A stretch of 64,000 bases of DNA, taken from Ephydatia muelleri. Taxonomy: Eukaryota > Porifera > Demospongiae > Spongillida > Spongillidae. Shown here piece by piece: positions 1-11,357 of this stretch; the first letter of the stretch is position 1; each line of letters opens with the position of its first letter. Made by a program: the position numbers and the translations under genes. The stretch spans positions 2,029,618 through 2,093,617 of the forward strand of contig JABACO010000008.1 of NCBI GenBank assembly GCA_013339895.1. Direction: 5' to 3'. The notes below the pieces were generated by a model, which saw only the letters and a program-made list of their open reading frames with translations, searched no databases and was not told the origin of the DNA.

Positions 1-69
1 AACTGAATGCGTATATGCTGTGGGATATTTATCTGTATAGTGCCGCGGGGCATTGTCATGGCATAGGTT

Positions 70-73
70 GTGA

Positions 74-123
<50 letters not shown>

Positions 124-201
124 TGTGTGAGTGTTTATATGTGTGTGCGTGTGTGCGTGTGCGTGTGGTATGTGCGTGTGCGTGTGCGTGTGCGTGTGCG
201 T

Positions 202-239
<38 letters not shown>

Positions 240-240
240 A
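70..240. repeat. (GT)n / (GTGTGC)n microsatellite
   Basis: A nearly uninterrupted GT/TG tract, with an inner block of GTGTGC hexamers around 180-215. Open frames here encode only alternating Cys-Val or Arg-Val and are artefacts of the repeat. Confidence 0.97.
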
Positions 241-395
241 ACCCATATTAACAACTATCGGCAAACTACGTGACATCAGTGCATATCCTCACCTTGCGTT
301 CCAGTACGTGCGATAGAAATATGACATGTATGGCTAATGAAAAATTCAGCGCCTTACAACTCCTTGACAGATCTCAGCAGCAATGCGTAGAGGTC

Positions 396-500
396 ATAGT
401 CTCGTACCCAGACCCGACTGACGTAAGCGCATAATGTATAATGTAGCATTATACATTATGTGATAATGCTTACGTCAGTCGGGTCTGGGTACGAGACTAT
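396..500. repeat. Short palindromic (MITE-like) hairpin
   Basis: The left arm starting ATAGTCTCGTACCCAGAC at 396 is repeated as its reverse complement ending at 500. The outer 33 bases of each arm match perfectly. The inner part also pairs (CATAATGTATAATG against CATTATACATTATG), with a few extra bases on the right. It looks like a very small fold-back element. The outer motif TCTCGTACCCAG recurs elsewhere in the window. Confidence 0.85.
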
Positions 501-2071
501 AAAGGCCATTTCAGAATATAAAAATAAGAGTTGAAATCTTGAAAAAACATGCGCTAGGTTTCTTTTCCCGGTAAACGATCCCATAATTCTGTTGGCAAAT
601 CATCAACACCATTATACCGTCGACTCGATCGAATGCCAATAGCGTAAGCACTGAACCAGTGCGCTGGAGGTGCCAGCAAGTGATCAAACGTGGGGAGCCC
701 ACGCGGTACACTGCTCTCTCGTGGTGACACACAACTGCATTGAGCGTGACCAGCGGCTGCACATTCGCAGAGATCGAAATCTCACGTGCTGTACGGCCAA
801 TACCGCAAGCTTTAGCGCCATCTTATTCATTAGGTACATCAGCACTGTGCCGGCAAATTATTTTTAATTTTATATCATTGTTACTTTTAGGGCTCCTCAT
901 ATTTCGCGTCCCCTTTCGCGTGTAACCATCAGACAAATTTAATTATTTATTTTTAATACGCCCATAGGCGTAAAATTAAATATGCGCGTATATATACAAA
1001 AACATGCAAGAAATAGTTCTGAGAGTGCGTTTCAGTTGGAGCAGGGTGGGCCTACAAATTCTAAAGTGTAGAACACCTTAAAACGGTCCTGGCAAGGTTG
1101 TTAGCGTACGTAACCGTGTTGGACCTCTTTATCGCTGCACTTCTGGACTGAACACATCGGCCTAGGTGTGGCAGGGGGGGGGGGTAGCACGCAACGCGGC
1201 ATGGTGTGTGGTGATATGGCACCACCCACTTGCACCGTTCTATATCCCGCCCTAAATTCACATCGTCCTTATATGGATAATGGAAGAAAAACAAAAAAAA
1301 TCTCACCGGCGCTGAACGCTACGAATGCGCGCGTCTATGCTATGCGCATGCGCACTACAGCCAACCATTCCATCACGTGATTTCCTCTATTGTCAGCAGC
1401 CGGGTTAACTCAGTTTAAGTACCTTAAACTATATTTAACCGTGTCCGTATTTACCCGGAATGAAGTGGTGGTGGTGGTGCAACTCTTGTTAGTGTTTGTC
1501 TGATTCCCTCTCTAAAATGGCCCTAGCCACTGATCTCAACGAATCGGTGCGACACTGAACAATGTATGTTATATAATCAGGAAAAGAAGCTAAATAAACA
1601 AGGAAAAGAAGCTAAATAAACAAATCGCATTGCAGTTGAATAAACATTTTGCCACAAAAACAAACTTCTAAAGAAAAAGGAAAACAATTCAGACTGTGGA
1701 TATGTTTTTTAATTATTTATTCTGTGTCGGAACGTATTTACATAAGCTACCTAGACAAAGCCGTCATGGTAACAAGACTGGTGCCAATACACAAAGCTTC
1801 AGGGACATAGGGAGAGTGTTGCTGAGTGTTTCCCTGACATTACTTACAGTAAGTACATGTGGAAGTTTATAGCTTACAATAGAGTTTAAGTGATGATATT
1901 TCACGTTTGCAATAAATTTACACAGCGTTCAGACGTAGTAAAGCCATTTTTTTGTCCAGTGTAGGAAACAGAAGGAACGTCAGTATGATCTGATACAATG
2001 CAATGCTTAGTCAACGGTGTGCACACTGAAGTTATAGCTCAGGCATGATTGATTAAATAATCTTTCTGTAG
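501..2071. other. Non-coding stretch; right part is P450 copy A intron 6
   Basis: I see no supported gene. There is a G-run at 1,171-1,182 and a tandem 21-bp duplication (GGAAAAGAAGCTAAATAAACA) near 1,580-1,622. From about 1,850 to 2,071 the sequence is related to the end of intron 6 of P450 copy B (44,590-44,744), so it belongs to copy A even though the upstream exons are not visible here. Confidence 0.6.
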
Positions 2072-5000
2072 TCATTTAGGTGTCTTCACGATGGAGAGCA
2101 TCCTTGCAGTAGCATTCGGAAGACAGACGGAGCTAAATTCAAGTGAAAGATCAATGGACCCACTGCTTAAATCAGCAAGAACATTTTTTGATGCACAGCG
2201 AACAGATAGTGGAGCACCTGATATCTTTACAATTATTGCCCTAAAATGTAAAAAATTGATTTGCCTGCATGCATTATGAGTCATTAAGTAAGCATCCAAA
2301 TTACGAAGAAAGAAAGTACATTGTGCCAGTCGGTGGTGTGCTCAGTCTAACCTATGAAATGAATGTTGGTACTTTTTTATTTGTATAACTGGCTAGTCCC
2401 CACACAGCACCATAGTTAAAACTGAAGCTTTCCATTGCTTAAGCACAAGAGATCATTGCTTTAATATATCGGTTTTACCCGAGTGACGGCAGCATTTATG
2501 TGGGCCTGTGTGCAAGCATTGGTTACGATTAATTGCATTACTATAGTATTTATTTATTCATATTTATGGCTGTAAAAGATGCATACTTTTGGGAGATACA
2601 TGTATGCGTATTACACTACTGAAATGCTGCATGGGTGTGTAACCAAGTTGAACATGGATAACACATCCACCTAGCCACTAGCCATCAATTCCATTAATGC
2701 AGATAATGGGTGCACATGCAAGTAATTTTTTAATTTATAATGCATCTAAGAGTATGGGTTCACACTATTAGCTTATTTGTCTACTATTCTGTGCTATTAT
2801 GTACAAGTAGATTTGACACAAAATTGACATTAAAAGTGTAGTCAGCAGTGTACATATTTCAAGGTTATAATTGTGGAAATTTAACAAAAAATCTTTGTTC
2901 ACAGCTCAATTGCCATTCGTTGGTCACCTGGCCCCATACTTCTTGCCCAAAGCTTTGGAAGAATCATTTCGATTCTTGTATGAAACATCTAAGGCACTAA
3001 TAAAAAGAAGACATGAAGAAGAACACAGTGTGCAGGTACATAATAAGTATATTATTCAAGATGTATTTTGTGCTCTGATAAGATTTATATTTGGCATGAT
3101 TTGTTTACAAGGAAGTATAATGCGTATGGTTGCTAAGCACTGCATTAAGTTGCTAAGCACTGCATTCATTACTGTTACATACTATTATTGGCATACAGGT
3201 ATGGCCACACCATCGTCATTACAGTGAATTGCCAGGTTACATGTGATGCCTTCTTTCCATCCATGGAAGCATAGAGTGGCATTGATGGTTTCACCATTTG
3301 TACTCTACTACACTTGTATTTGAACAAACCTCACACTTATACAGGTTTTAATCTGCTATTTAACATTCAAGTGAAATTGAAAATGTATACTTTATGCCAA
3401 TTGCATATTTAGAGTTGTATTGTTTTACAAAATCTCCCCACAAATTTCTGAATATTCTTTGGAAAGATACTATTGCATGCAGCAAATTTTGAACCTAGCT
3501 TCATATCCTTTCCCCATACCCCCAAATATATGGGAGAGTATATTTTGCACTCTCTCTTCAAATTCTGCATATCTATGCACTGCATTACCTTTTCTGGTTT
3601 GCAACCTAGCTTAGTGAGGATGTGGGGATAAAGATATATCTACCAATCAATGCACATTTGTATGTGTAATTGTGTGATTGTGCACACCACGGGCAATGTG
3701 TTATGTTAATGTCTCCTTATTTACAGCACAATGATTTTTTGCAATTACTGCTTGATTTGGAAACAGAAAATGGCAGCACTCAGAATGCAACAAGATCTAC
3801 TGTTTTTTCAAATAACGATCTCATAACGCATTGCATGACATTTTTGATTGCTGGATATGAGACAACATCATCTTGTTTGGCATACACAAGCTACTTGCTT
3901 GCTATAAATCTTGATGTGCAAGAAAAGTTGTGCCAAGAATTGGATAACTATTTCAAAGATCATTCTGTGAGTAAATTGCTACATGATTAAAACCATGTCT
4001 GATTTGAAAAACAATCTCTACCAATCTTTTAGATTTCCACTGGCATCTATGAAGCAACACACAATATTGAATATTTAGACATGGTGGTTCAGGAGAGTCT
4101 TAGAATATTTCCCCCTGCACCTCTTGCGTAAGTGTGCATATGTAAGGCAATCATAGTGCAGTTCGTCATACTAAAAATCTCAGAGATAGGATACTTGTTT
4201 GCATATTCCATATGATCTATACAATATAGTGCCCCTCTTTTTTTTTTGGTTTGCTATAATATTACCAGCGTTGGGAGAATGTGCACAGAAAACATTCAGC
4301 TTGGTGGAATTGACATACCAAAAGGAACTGCTGTTATAGTACCAGTCATGAGCATACACCAAGATCCGAAGATATGGGAAGATCCTATGAACTTCAGGCC
4401 AGAACGGTATACTACATAAGGTTATGTAAACATATAGTGTATAATGAACAGTACCCGTTGCCCTAGATTTTCTGTTGAGGAGAAAGAAAAGCGACCTCAG
4501 TTGTGCCATTTGCCATTTGGCTGGGGACCACACAACTGCATTGGAATGAGGTTTGCTCTTATGGAGGTCAAGATGGCCCTCATCAGCATACTACAGAAGT
4601 ACAAGTTTATGCAAGCATTGGAAACTGAGGTGGGTATTGAATAACATTTTTATGTGCCAGGTAGAGTAGAAAAAACATAACACGTAATCTTGATCTTGCG
4701 GTATCTAATATTTGTTATTAGCTGTGGTGCCAACATACTGACACAAGTCCATATGCTGAACTAAGGATGTGGACTGGTATTGAATTGCATTGTTTTGAAG
4801 ACCAGATTATTCCATTTTTATCATGCAGTTGGGAGTTTTGATTGGATTGACCAGTAATAGCTCTCATCATGTTGGTCAGGAATACACCAGCGCTATTTTA
4901 TTGTACAACGAAGATTGCTTGTCACACGGAAGCTCATTGCAAATAGGCTTTATTTATTTTGGGTACTCTAGTGTAGGACATTTTGTTTAGTCTAGGATAC

Positions 5001-5508
5001 TTGACATGCCTACATCTGTGACCTTGCTATCATAGCAGCATGCTGTAAAGAGCATTGTACTATTTTAATTCATGGCTGAACCAAGGAGTGTTGCATATTT
5101 TTGTATAGTCAGACTAGTTTAATATGTGCTGTTGAAGATGACAGAAAGCTGTTTTGTAACACTATGTTCTCTTATGGTGTAGAGAACAAGTGCCACCATA
5201 TATGATTGAAAAAAAATAATTATGTTTTTAAATGCATGCACCACCCTAAGACATGCAATTACTAACTGAGTCAATCCTTCAATAACCTGAAACATGACCA
5301 AAACCAGATCAGTTGCATGCAGTAAATGCCACATTTTTGTAGCTGCCTTTTAGCTGTCAGGGTGGATTCTAGACTGGAGAATGATAAGGGTGGATATTTC
5401 TCTGCATTATCTTCGTCTCCAATGCAGGTACCTCTCCAAACTGTTGTCGCAGGGCTGACCTTGCAGCCTAAGAATGGCATATATGTGAAGATTCAATCAA
5501 GGAATTGA
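2072..5508 (+). CDS. Cytochrome P450, clan 3 (CYP3-like), copy A, exons 7-13
   Basis: Haem-thiolate monooxygenase, normally bound to the ER membrane; the substrate cannot be inferred. Exons: 2,072-2,247; 2,905-3,035; 3,727-3,966; 4,033-4,127; 4,269-4,406; 4,467-4,629; 5,428-5,508 (stop TGA). All junctions are GT-AG and phases match throughout. Exon 7 carries MESILAVAFG (C/D helix region). Exon 9 carries the I-helix AGYETTSS. Exon 10 carries the K-helix ExxR as QESLRIFPP. Exon 11 carries the PERF region. Exon 12 carries the haem loop FGWGPHNCIGMRFA with the cysteine ligand. Exon 13 gives a CYP3-type C-terminus ending KIQSRN. The 340 or so residues seen are the last two thirds of a P450. Exons 1-6 are absent and presumably lie left of the window or were lost. 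No frame damage is visible, so this is the best functional candidate of the three copies. Confidence 0.93.
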
Positions 5509-5699
5509 CATATGATTAAGGGTGCATTGTGGGTGTTTAATACGTTTTACATTTCTCACCCTGTGTGATGTACAGTGTTATTTTAACTGCTTTGTTAATA
5601 TGTTTCAAAGAATAATCGAAATATAATTATGTAAAACAGTGCATGATATGTAAAACCACTTACTATATTATTCCATGCTGTGACAGATTCGTTATTAGC

Positions 5700-5705
5700 A
5701 ATAAA
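5700..5705 (+). other. Candidate poly(A) signal of P450 copy A
   Basis: AATAAA about 190 bp after the TGA of the last coding exon, in sense orientation. The position suits a 3' UTR end. Chance occurrence is possible in this AT-rich sequence. Confidence 0.35.
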
Positions 5706-6689
5706 GTTAATACACCTCAAGAGGAACGCATCTGACAACGGAGTTGGATAGGTGACTATAAACGCCGACCTTTGCATGTCTTTGAAATGTTGGACTGTGA
5801 CGCTAGGCAGGAAAATGTACTGGGTTTTCCAATCTCAAAATACTTGGACCGCAAACAGTACATACAGCAATACAACTTACAAGTAATAGAGTACTGATCC
5901 GATAGCCACAACCATGTACAAAAGAATGGCCAGGCTCATAGCAGAAAAATACAATAATGCTTGTAGGTCCACTCTTTTTTTTTTGGCTAAGATGCAAGCT
6001 GAGTTTCTCCTCTCCAGCTTGATTCGCACAATTATTGCATGCAACCCACGTTCTGTTCTTCCACTCCACAATATATTTCGATAACTTCTTGTTCCGCCCA
6101 TTCTCCACCCATTCTCCGCCTTAAACTAAGCTAGCCTCTCGGCTAGCCGTTTGCAACTATTTTTCTTCACCCGGCCAGGCAGTAAGTTTATGTGGGTAGA
6201 TGAATTTAAAAAAAAAAAAAGAAAGAAGACTTCTCACTTTGCAAGATGACAGTACTAAGTTAAGGAAGTCCAATGGTTGCAGTAATCTTGCGCCTCCCAT
6301 GGCAGTATTCAACAAGGCGCGCGTAAGGCTATTTGCTAAGCACTCGCATAATCCTCTAGTCGTGTATAAAGCTTTCCAATTTGCCATAATCCTTGCTAAC
6401 ATTCTTGTCTTATTCCTGCCTCGCCACTCGGCTACGATTGAAGTGATTATTTCTTACAGCTCACACATAGTGGATGAACATGCATGCGCTCGTGCTGGCT
6501 CACACTTATGCACACGCTTGCATTGTTGCACACATGGACCTATGCCTCATCGTAATGGCATACTCTCACACACTCAAGTACACAGTACACTTTGCACTTA
6601 CCAAATGCATGGTTATACATGTATGTGGCATACAATAAACCTGCCTGGTAATGATAGTACCCACACTCACAAACATTGTGACATGCAAA
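5706..6689. other. Intergenic stretch, nothing recognised
   Basis: No gene is supported. A 221-codon open frame on the plus strand (6,200-6,865) is low-complexity, crosses into the GC-rich end of the neighbouring hAT element, and resembles no family I know. Confidence 0.5.
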
Positions 6690-9417
6690 TCAGGGGCGAT
6701 GGAAGCTGTTCAGCATTGGTCCCGCATGCTACGGGGGCGGATCTAGGAATTTGCGTGCGGGAGGTGGGCACCCCTCCCGCCCAGCAAGGGGGTATGGGGG
6801 AGCACTGTAAGCTCCTCCATCGGGGCCTGGGGCGGAGCCCCAGAAGCCAACGCTTTTTGCGTTGAAAAAAAACTCCAAAAACTACGCAAAAAAGCGACGG
6901 CCAGGAGGCCTTTTAATATGTGTACAATTCAAAAAAAAAGTTATATACAACCGGCAGTGGTTGGTGGAGGTGGAGGCTAGGAATTTTAATACTAGCAAAA
7001 TGAATACTGCTAGTGAATGATAACTATTAAAGGCTATTCTGAATTTTTAGATCTCCTCGGAAAAAAAAACCTCTCGCTATCAGCATTAATAGCTGGCATA
7101 ACTAGCACCAATTTAGCCAGATGGCAAATTTCACTAACTTTTTTGCTGGTGAAAGATCACGTAGGAACTGAATACAGTCACGAAGTGAAACTGAAGTGCG
7201 TGTTACTGTGCCAATTGCTTCAGTCTTGATAGCTATGCTAAAAACTTGTAGCTGAGCTGAAAGAAGATTTGTCATCTTATAAATCGATAACTTGCTTGAA
7301 ATGCGCCTCAAAGGGAGTTTTGTTCGCAGCATTGAGAAGCAAATTGGGACAGTTTCCGCGAAAATTGCCCCACGGTTAAAATGTTATAAAAATGCATCGC
7401 GTTTGAATCGCTATAACTTCCCAACGGATAACGCTATCGACTTCCTATTTTCAACACTTCATAATACACCATTTCACTATGAAGTGTTGAAAATAGGAAG
7501 TCGATAGCATTATTCGTTGGGAAGTTATAGCGATTCAAACGCGATGCATTTTTATAACATTTTAACCGTGGGGCAATTTTCGCGGAAACTGTCCCAATTT
7601 TCTACACTTTTATACATAATATAACCAGGCTGATTAAATCTATTCTTTATTCCAGCAATGGTGCCATCAAGGGCTTCATAGTACTGCAGACGATAATGAT
7701 CCTCAACTGACACAGTTGGATGGAGTCCACCACCAGTGCCATCTTCAAAACGAATAGGGGCTTTTCGTTTCCTAGGAAGAGTTGGTAGTTCTGTACCATA
7801 TCGTCACTGGATTTTTTAACTGCTTCAAAAAACAACATGAAATACTCCACTGCTCTTGTGCCCCGTAAAGTTCACACAGTTAATTCTGCCACCTCCTGCC
7901 CATCAGCTGCTGACATTGATCAACTTTGTAATGTTCTACTTACATTTCAGTATCTTCATGCTCAAATCCAAGCCAAACACTAAATCAAAGCATTGCATCT
8001 GTGCTCTCACTCCAATGATTCATTCCCTCACACCTGGATCAAGCATAGAATCCAAGCATTCCAGCCACAATTGCTTCAGTGCTTCGTAGTTGTTTAATAT
8101 ACTGCTTCTGACTGTCCACCTTGTTGGGCAAAACGATCGAATGCTGTTTGTTGGCATAGGGCCTTCACCTTCCATTGGATTAGACACTTTTATGTCTTGA
8201 AGGGCAGCACTTCATTTTGGGGAGAAACAAATCAGCTTACTCACTTCAAAAGCCACATCCAAGGCATCCCTACACACTTTATTGTTTTTAAGTGCATCAC
8301 TAACAGCAAGGTTGAGGGAGTGCCCATAACAATGGGTGAACAGAGCCCATGGTTCTCTTTGCAAAAAGTGGGATTGGACACCAGTTTTGATCCAGACATA
8401 TTTGCAGCACAATCATAGCACTGACCCCGGCAATTATGGATTTTTAACCCTGCCCGTAAGAGCATGCACATCTTCCAAAGCATCTGTGAGAGTCTTGGCA
8501 TCAATAGTACCAACATTATACACCCACCCCAATCACATTCTCATGATCTTGCAATAATTTATCCACCCATCTAATGCACACCACAAGCAGCTCTTTGTTG
8601 GAAGCATCCGTGCATTCATCAGCCAAAACTGAGAAAAAACCACTGCAAGAGATGCTTTTGCTGACATCTCTTAAAAAACCAAGGACCATGATGTGTAATA
8701 CTTCATTCTGGATGTCATGGGATGGGTATTTATTGGTTTTCTTCTTCATTCAGTCACCTAAGCCAGGAGTATCAATAGCCCGTAAGTTGAGCCGCTGAAT
8801 AAAATTACTGTCAGTTTCATCCCCATGACCCCCTAGAGGCAAACCTTGCCTGGCAAGAAATCTGATGTTGTGAAGAATGATCCTTAAAAAGCCCTTTTTT
8901 CAGACTTTTCCCGCTGGTGTTCAGTACTTAACAGCTCGCCAATGTCGGCCGTGTTTCCCTTGAACGTTAGTATTGCTCCACTATGGCAGGAAGTTTTCAC
9001 GTGTTTCTTGAACGCTTTGGTCGCATCTCTCCAATTGGTGAAACTTTTTGTGATCTCGTTGGTACTACCTAGAAATTTTTCAGCTTGCATGCAGATGTAA
9101 CAAAAAGCTACATCAGATGCTCTGTTGTAGCGCAGCCAATCAAACTGTTGACACCACTCAGCTCGAAATGAGCGTTCTTCGCTATGTTTTCCAAACTTTC
9201 GTTTGGAAAAAAGTAACTAGCGCTTAGTTGGAAGTTGTCCGGAAAATGTCGTCGCCATTTTTAAAGGAGTAAATTTATTATTAATCGTGAGGCAAGCGCT
9301 AAAATGATTGACTAAGACGACACTTCTGATCATGTGGTATTTATTATTATTTTTGTGCGTTTAAAATTGGTCCCGCGGCCGCGGGACCTGCGGTACCTGT
9401 TCCACCGCGCATTCAGT
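6690..9417 (-). mobile_element. Decayed hAT transposon (TTF zinc finger / DUF4371, ZMYM1-like transposase)
   Basis: Read on the minus strand, fragments follow the order of DUF4371-type hAT transposases. A TTF-type finger region lies at about 9,050-9,180 (FRAEWCQQFDWLRYN, then FCYICMQAEKF and FTNWRDATKAFKKH). The core lies at 8,210-8,750 (FFSVLADECTDASNKE with catalytic Asp, then QCYDCAANMSG and YGHSLNLAVSDALKNN). The C-terminal part lies at 7,020-7,850 (PRKRKAPIRFEDG, then LLLNAANKTPFEAHF). Several frameshifts and stops make it a pseudogene. The left end begins CAGGGGCGATGG at 6,692, a typical hAT terminus. A partly matching inverted end (GCGGGACC...CTGTTCCACCGCG) lies near 9,375-9,417, so the right boundary is tentative. 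Its C-terminal region is interrupted by a fold-back element at 7,346-7,595. Confidence 0.8.
7346..7595. repeat. Fold-back element FB1 (GGGACAG family, 250 bp)
   Basis: An almost perfect palindrome beginning GGGACAGTTTCCGCG and ending in its complement, with the centre near 7,470. It interrupts the hAT transposase frame. Removing it together with one copy of AATT restores the frame V-E-N-L-L-L-N-A-A, so this is an insertion with a 4-bp AATT target duplication. It shares its outer arms with FB2-FB4 and looks like an internally deleted version of them. Confidence 0.9.
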
Positions 9418-10555
9418 CTAATCCATTTATTAAACTCCTATTGTGCATGTTTGTACAGGCCACTGGTTTATGTACGGCTTCTTATTCCTTTGACAACTGC
9501 TCTTTGCGCATGTTGAGTTCCCATATAGCTGGTCCTTCGTACTTGACATAGAGCCCAGAGAAGGATTCAAGAGGCTTTTGCCAGCTGTGTAACAATGATG
9601 TACATATTCCACCACGTTCTGTTATCTTTATGGATATCTTCGAGATTATTGTTGGAAAATGTTTGAAAATGTGTTCTGGACATGATAGGTAAAATTCTAT
9701 TCTATCTAAATGAATAATCATGCTATGATAGTTATCTTTCACACCAGAATGTCAACATGTACTATGCCATCAAATTTGATTAATGTGACCAATTGCATAA
9801 CATGGCATGCACTTTATTAAAACAATTACACAGGAATGTATCAATATATGCATGGTTACAGTAGATCAAGTAACAGGAACAAAATCAAGTGTTTTTATGC
9901 TCTTATATAAACCATGCCCTACCATCATGCTGCTTTGTGCTGTCCATAACATATCTTGCACAAAGCTTCAGAGCAATGCATGCACAACAATTGTAACAAC
10001 ATTTGTTTAACATTCACACTGCTAATCTAATCACCATAGAAAAGCAATGAATACTATGAATTCAAATTAAACTAGTGCATTGCTCTTTACAAAGTGCTGC
10101 TATGCTAAATTAAACAGCAAGGTCGCAGATGTAGGGCACATCACATTATTGAAATAATTTTGAAATGTCTTAGACTAAGATACAGCAGAACACCCAAAAG
10201 AAATAAAATCTGAGCTAATGTGTGACATGCAACCTTATTTGATCAATAAAATAACGTTTCTGTATTCCATGCTGGCTGCATTCCTGATCAACATGATGAG
10301 AAGCTGTTACTAGTCAACAGATCCAACCAATTCACAACTGCTCCATAAAATGGTATAGTCTCGTCTTCAGAACAATGCAACTTCATACCAGTACACATCC
10401 TTAGTTCAGAATATGGGACTTATAGCTGTATGAGCACATATGTCGGCGCCAATATACATGTAAGCAGCTAATAATGATTAGAAATTGTAAAATAAAAATT
10501 ATGGATTATGCTTTCCTACTATACTTGGCACATAAAAAAGTTATTCACCACTCAC
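9418..10555 (-). other. Downstream intron of P450 copy C; no gene
   Basis: From 10,555 leftward to about 10,050 the minus strand is clearly related to intron 12 of copy A (shared blocks such as CTGAACTAAGGATGTG and AGAGCAATGCACTAG). Further left the similarity fades, and I could not find a terminal P450 exon. The minus-strand open frame at 9,482-9,742 is not recognised. Confidence 0.5.
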
Positions 10556-10639
10556 CTCCGTTTCCAATGCTTGCACAAATTTGTACTTCTGCAATATGCT
10601 GATAAGGGCCATCTTAACCTCCATAAGTGCAAACCTCAT

Positions 10640-11357
10640 CGGAAGTTTCGTTAGAAACTTCCATATAGGATTTGACCCCGACTATGAATGTCATTAAAAA
10701 AAACGCGACCCGTCTGTAACAACACTCCCGACGATCGGATCGTGTAGCTTGTTTTAGCAATCGATCTAGAAGTCCAAAAATGAGTAGTTTCGTTTTTGTT
10801 TCATGTCGCAGAACCGCGTGGTTGTAGAGAACAAGAGTGTACTGCCCGTTCTCGTACCCAGTCTCGGAACAAGGGGCGGGTCGTCTTCTTCTCCTTCTTG
10901 GCAACGCATAACTCGGGACAGGAACACTTTTAAGCGATCAAAATTTCACCACTAGCTTAAGAATCGGATGGAGGACTCGCTTTTATATAAATAATCGATG
11001 TTATACTCTGATACACAATCGACTATCAGCCTATGTCTTGTATAATTAGACATTGGGTGTAAAAAAAAAATTAAGAAAACAAGTAATAAAAACATTCTCT
11101 ACGAGAAAGTTGGTGGGATATAGGATTTGAAGGCAATTGGTGGTGTAAAAAGCAGGAAACAAGGTCTTATCAGAAGGGAAAATGTAATAGTCCTATATTT
11201 AGCACACAAACAACATACGCCCTAGAAATGTGCTAAATATAGGACTATTACATTTTCCCTTCTGATAAGACCTTGTTTCCTTGCTTTTACACCACCAATT
11301 GCCTTCAAATCCTATATCCCACCAACTTTCTCGTAGAGAATGTTTTTATTTACTTGT
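10640..11357. mobile_element. Non-autonomous hairpin element, Helentron/Helitron2-like (locus 1)
   Basis: Its limits are exact because it interrupts a P450 exon. Copy A reads CCTCATTCCAAT (complement strand) where copy C has CCTCAT, then the element, then TCCAAT. The element inserted between two T residues with no target duplication. The left end is a small hairpin, GGAAGTTT-cgttag-AAACTTCC at 10,641-10,662. The right end is a long hairpin (11,079-11,357) ending TTTACTTGT. TATAGGATTTGA occurs beside both hairpins, giving asymmetric terminal repeats. T-T insertion, no duplication and terminal palindromes fit Helentron-type rolling-circle elements. No Rep/helicase gene is present. The class assignment is inference; the boundaries are direct observation. 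Confidence 0.7.
11079..11357. repeat. Long terminal hairpin of the locus 1 element
   Basis: Arms of about 125 bp (11,079-11,205 and 11,231-11,357) are almost perfectly complementary. They contain GGTGTAAAAAGC and CCTATATTTAGCAC, and the loop is about 25 bp. The related hairpin at 49,836-50,130 has the same layout with different arm sequence. Confidence 0.92.

Noticed and set aside
15-273. Open frames of 67-78 residues in the GT repeat
   Set aside because: They translate a dinucleotide repeat and have no other support.
396-500. CRISPR-like or tRNA interpretation of the hairpins
   Set aside because: No spaced direct repeats, no cloverleaf or A/B boxes seen; the structures are simple long palindromes.
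6200-6865. 221-residue plus-strand open frame
   Set aside because: Low complexity, runs into the terminal region of the hAT element, no recognisable domain or splice context.
9482-9742. Minus-strand frame considered as the last exon of P450 copy C
   Set aside because: Position is suitable, but its end does not match the terminal residues of copy A beyond a few scattered positions.
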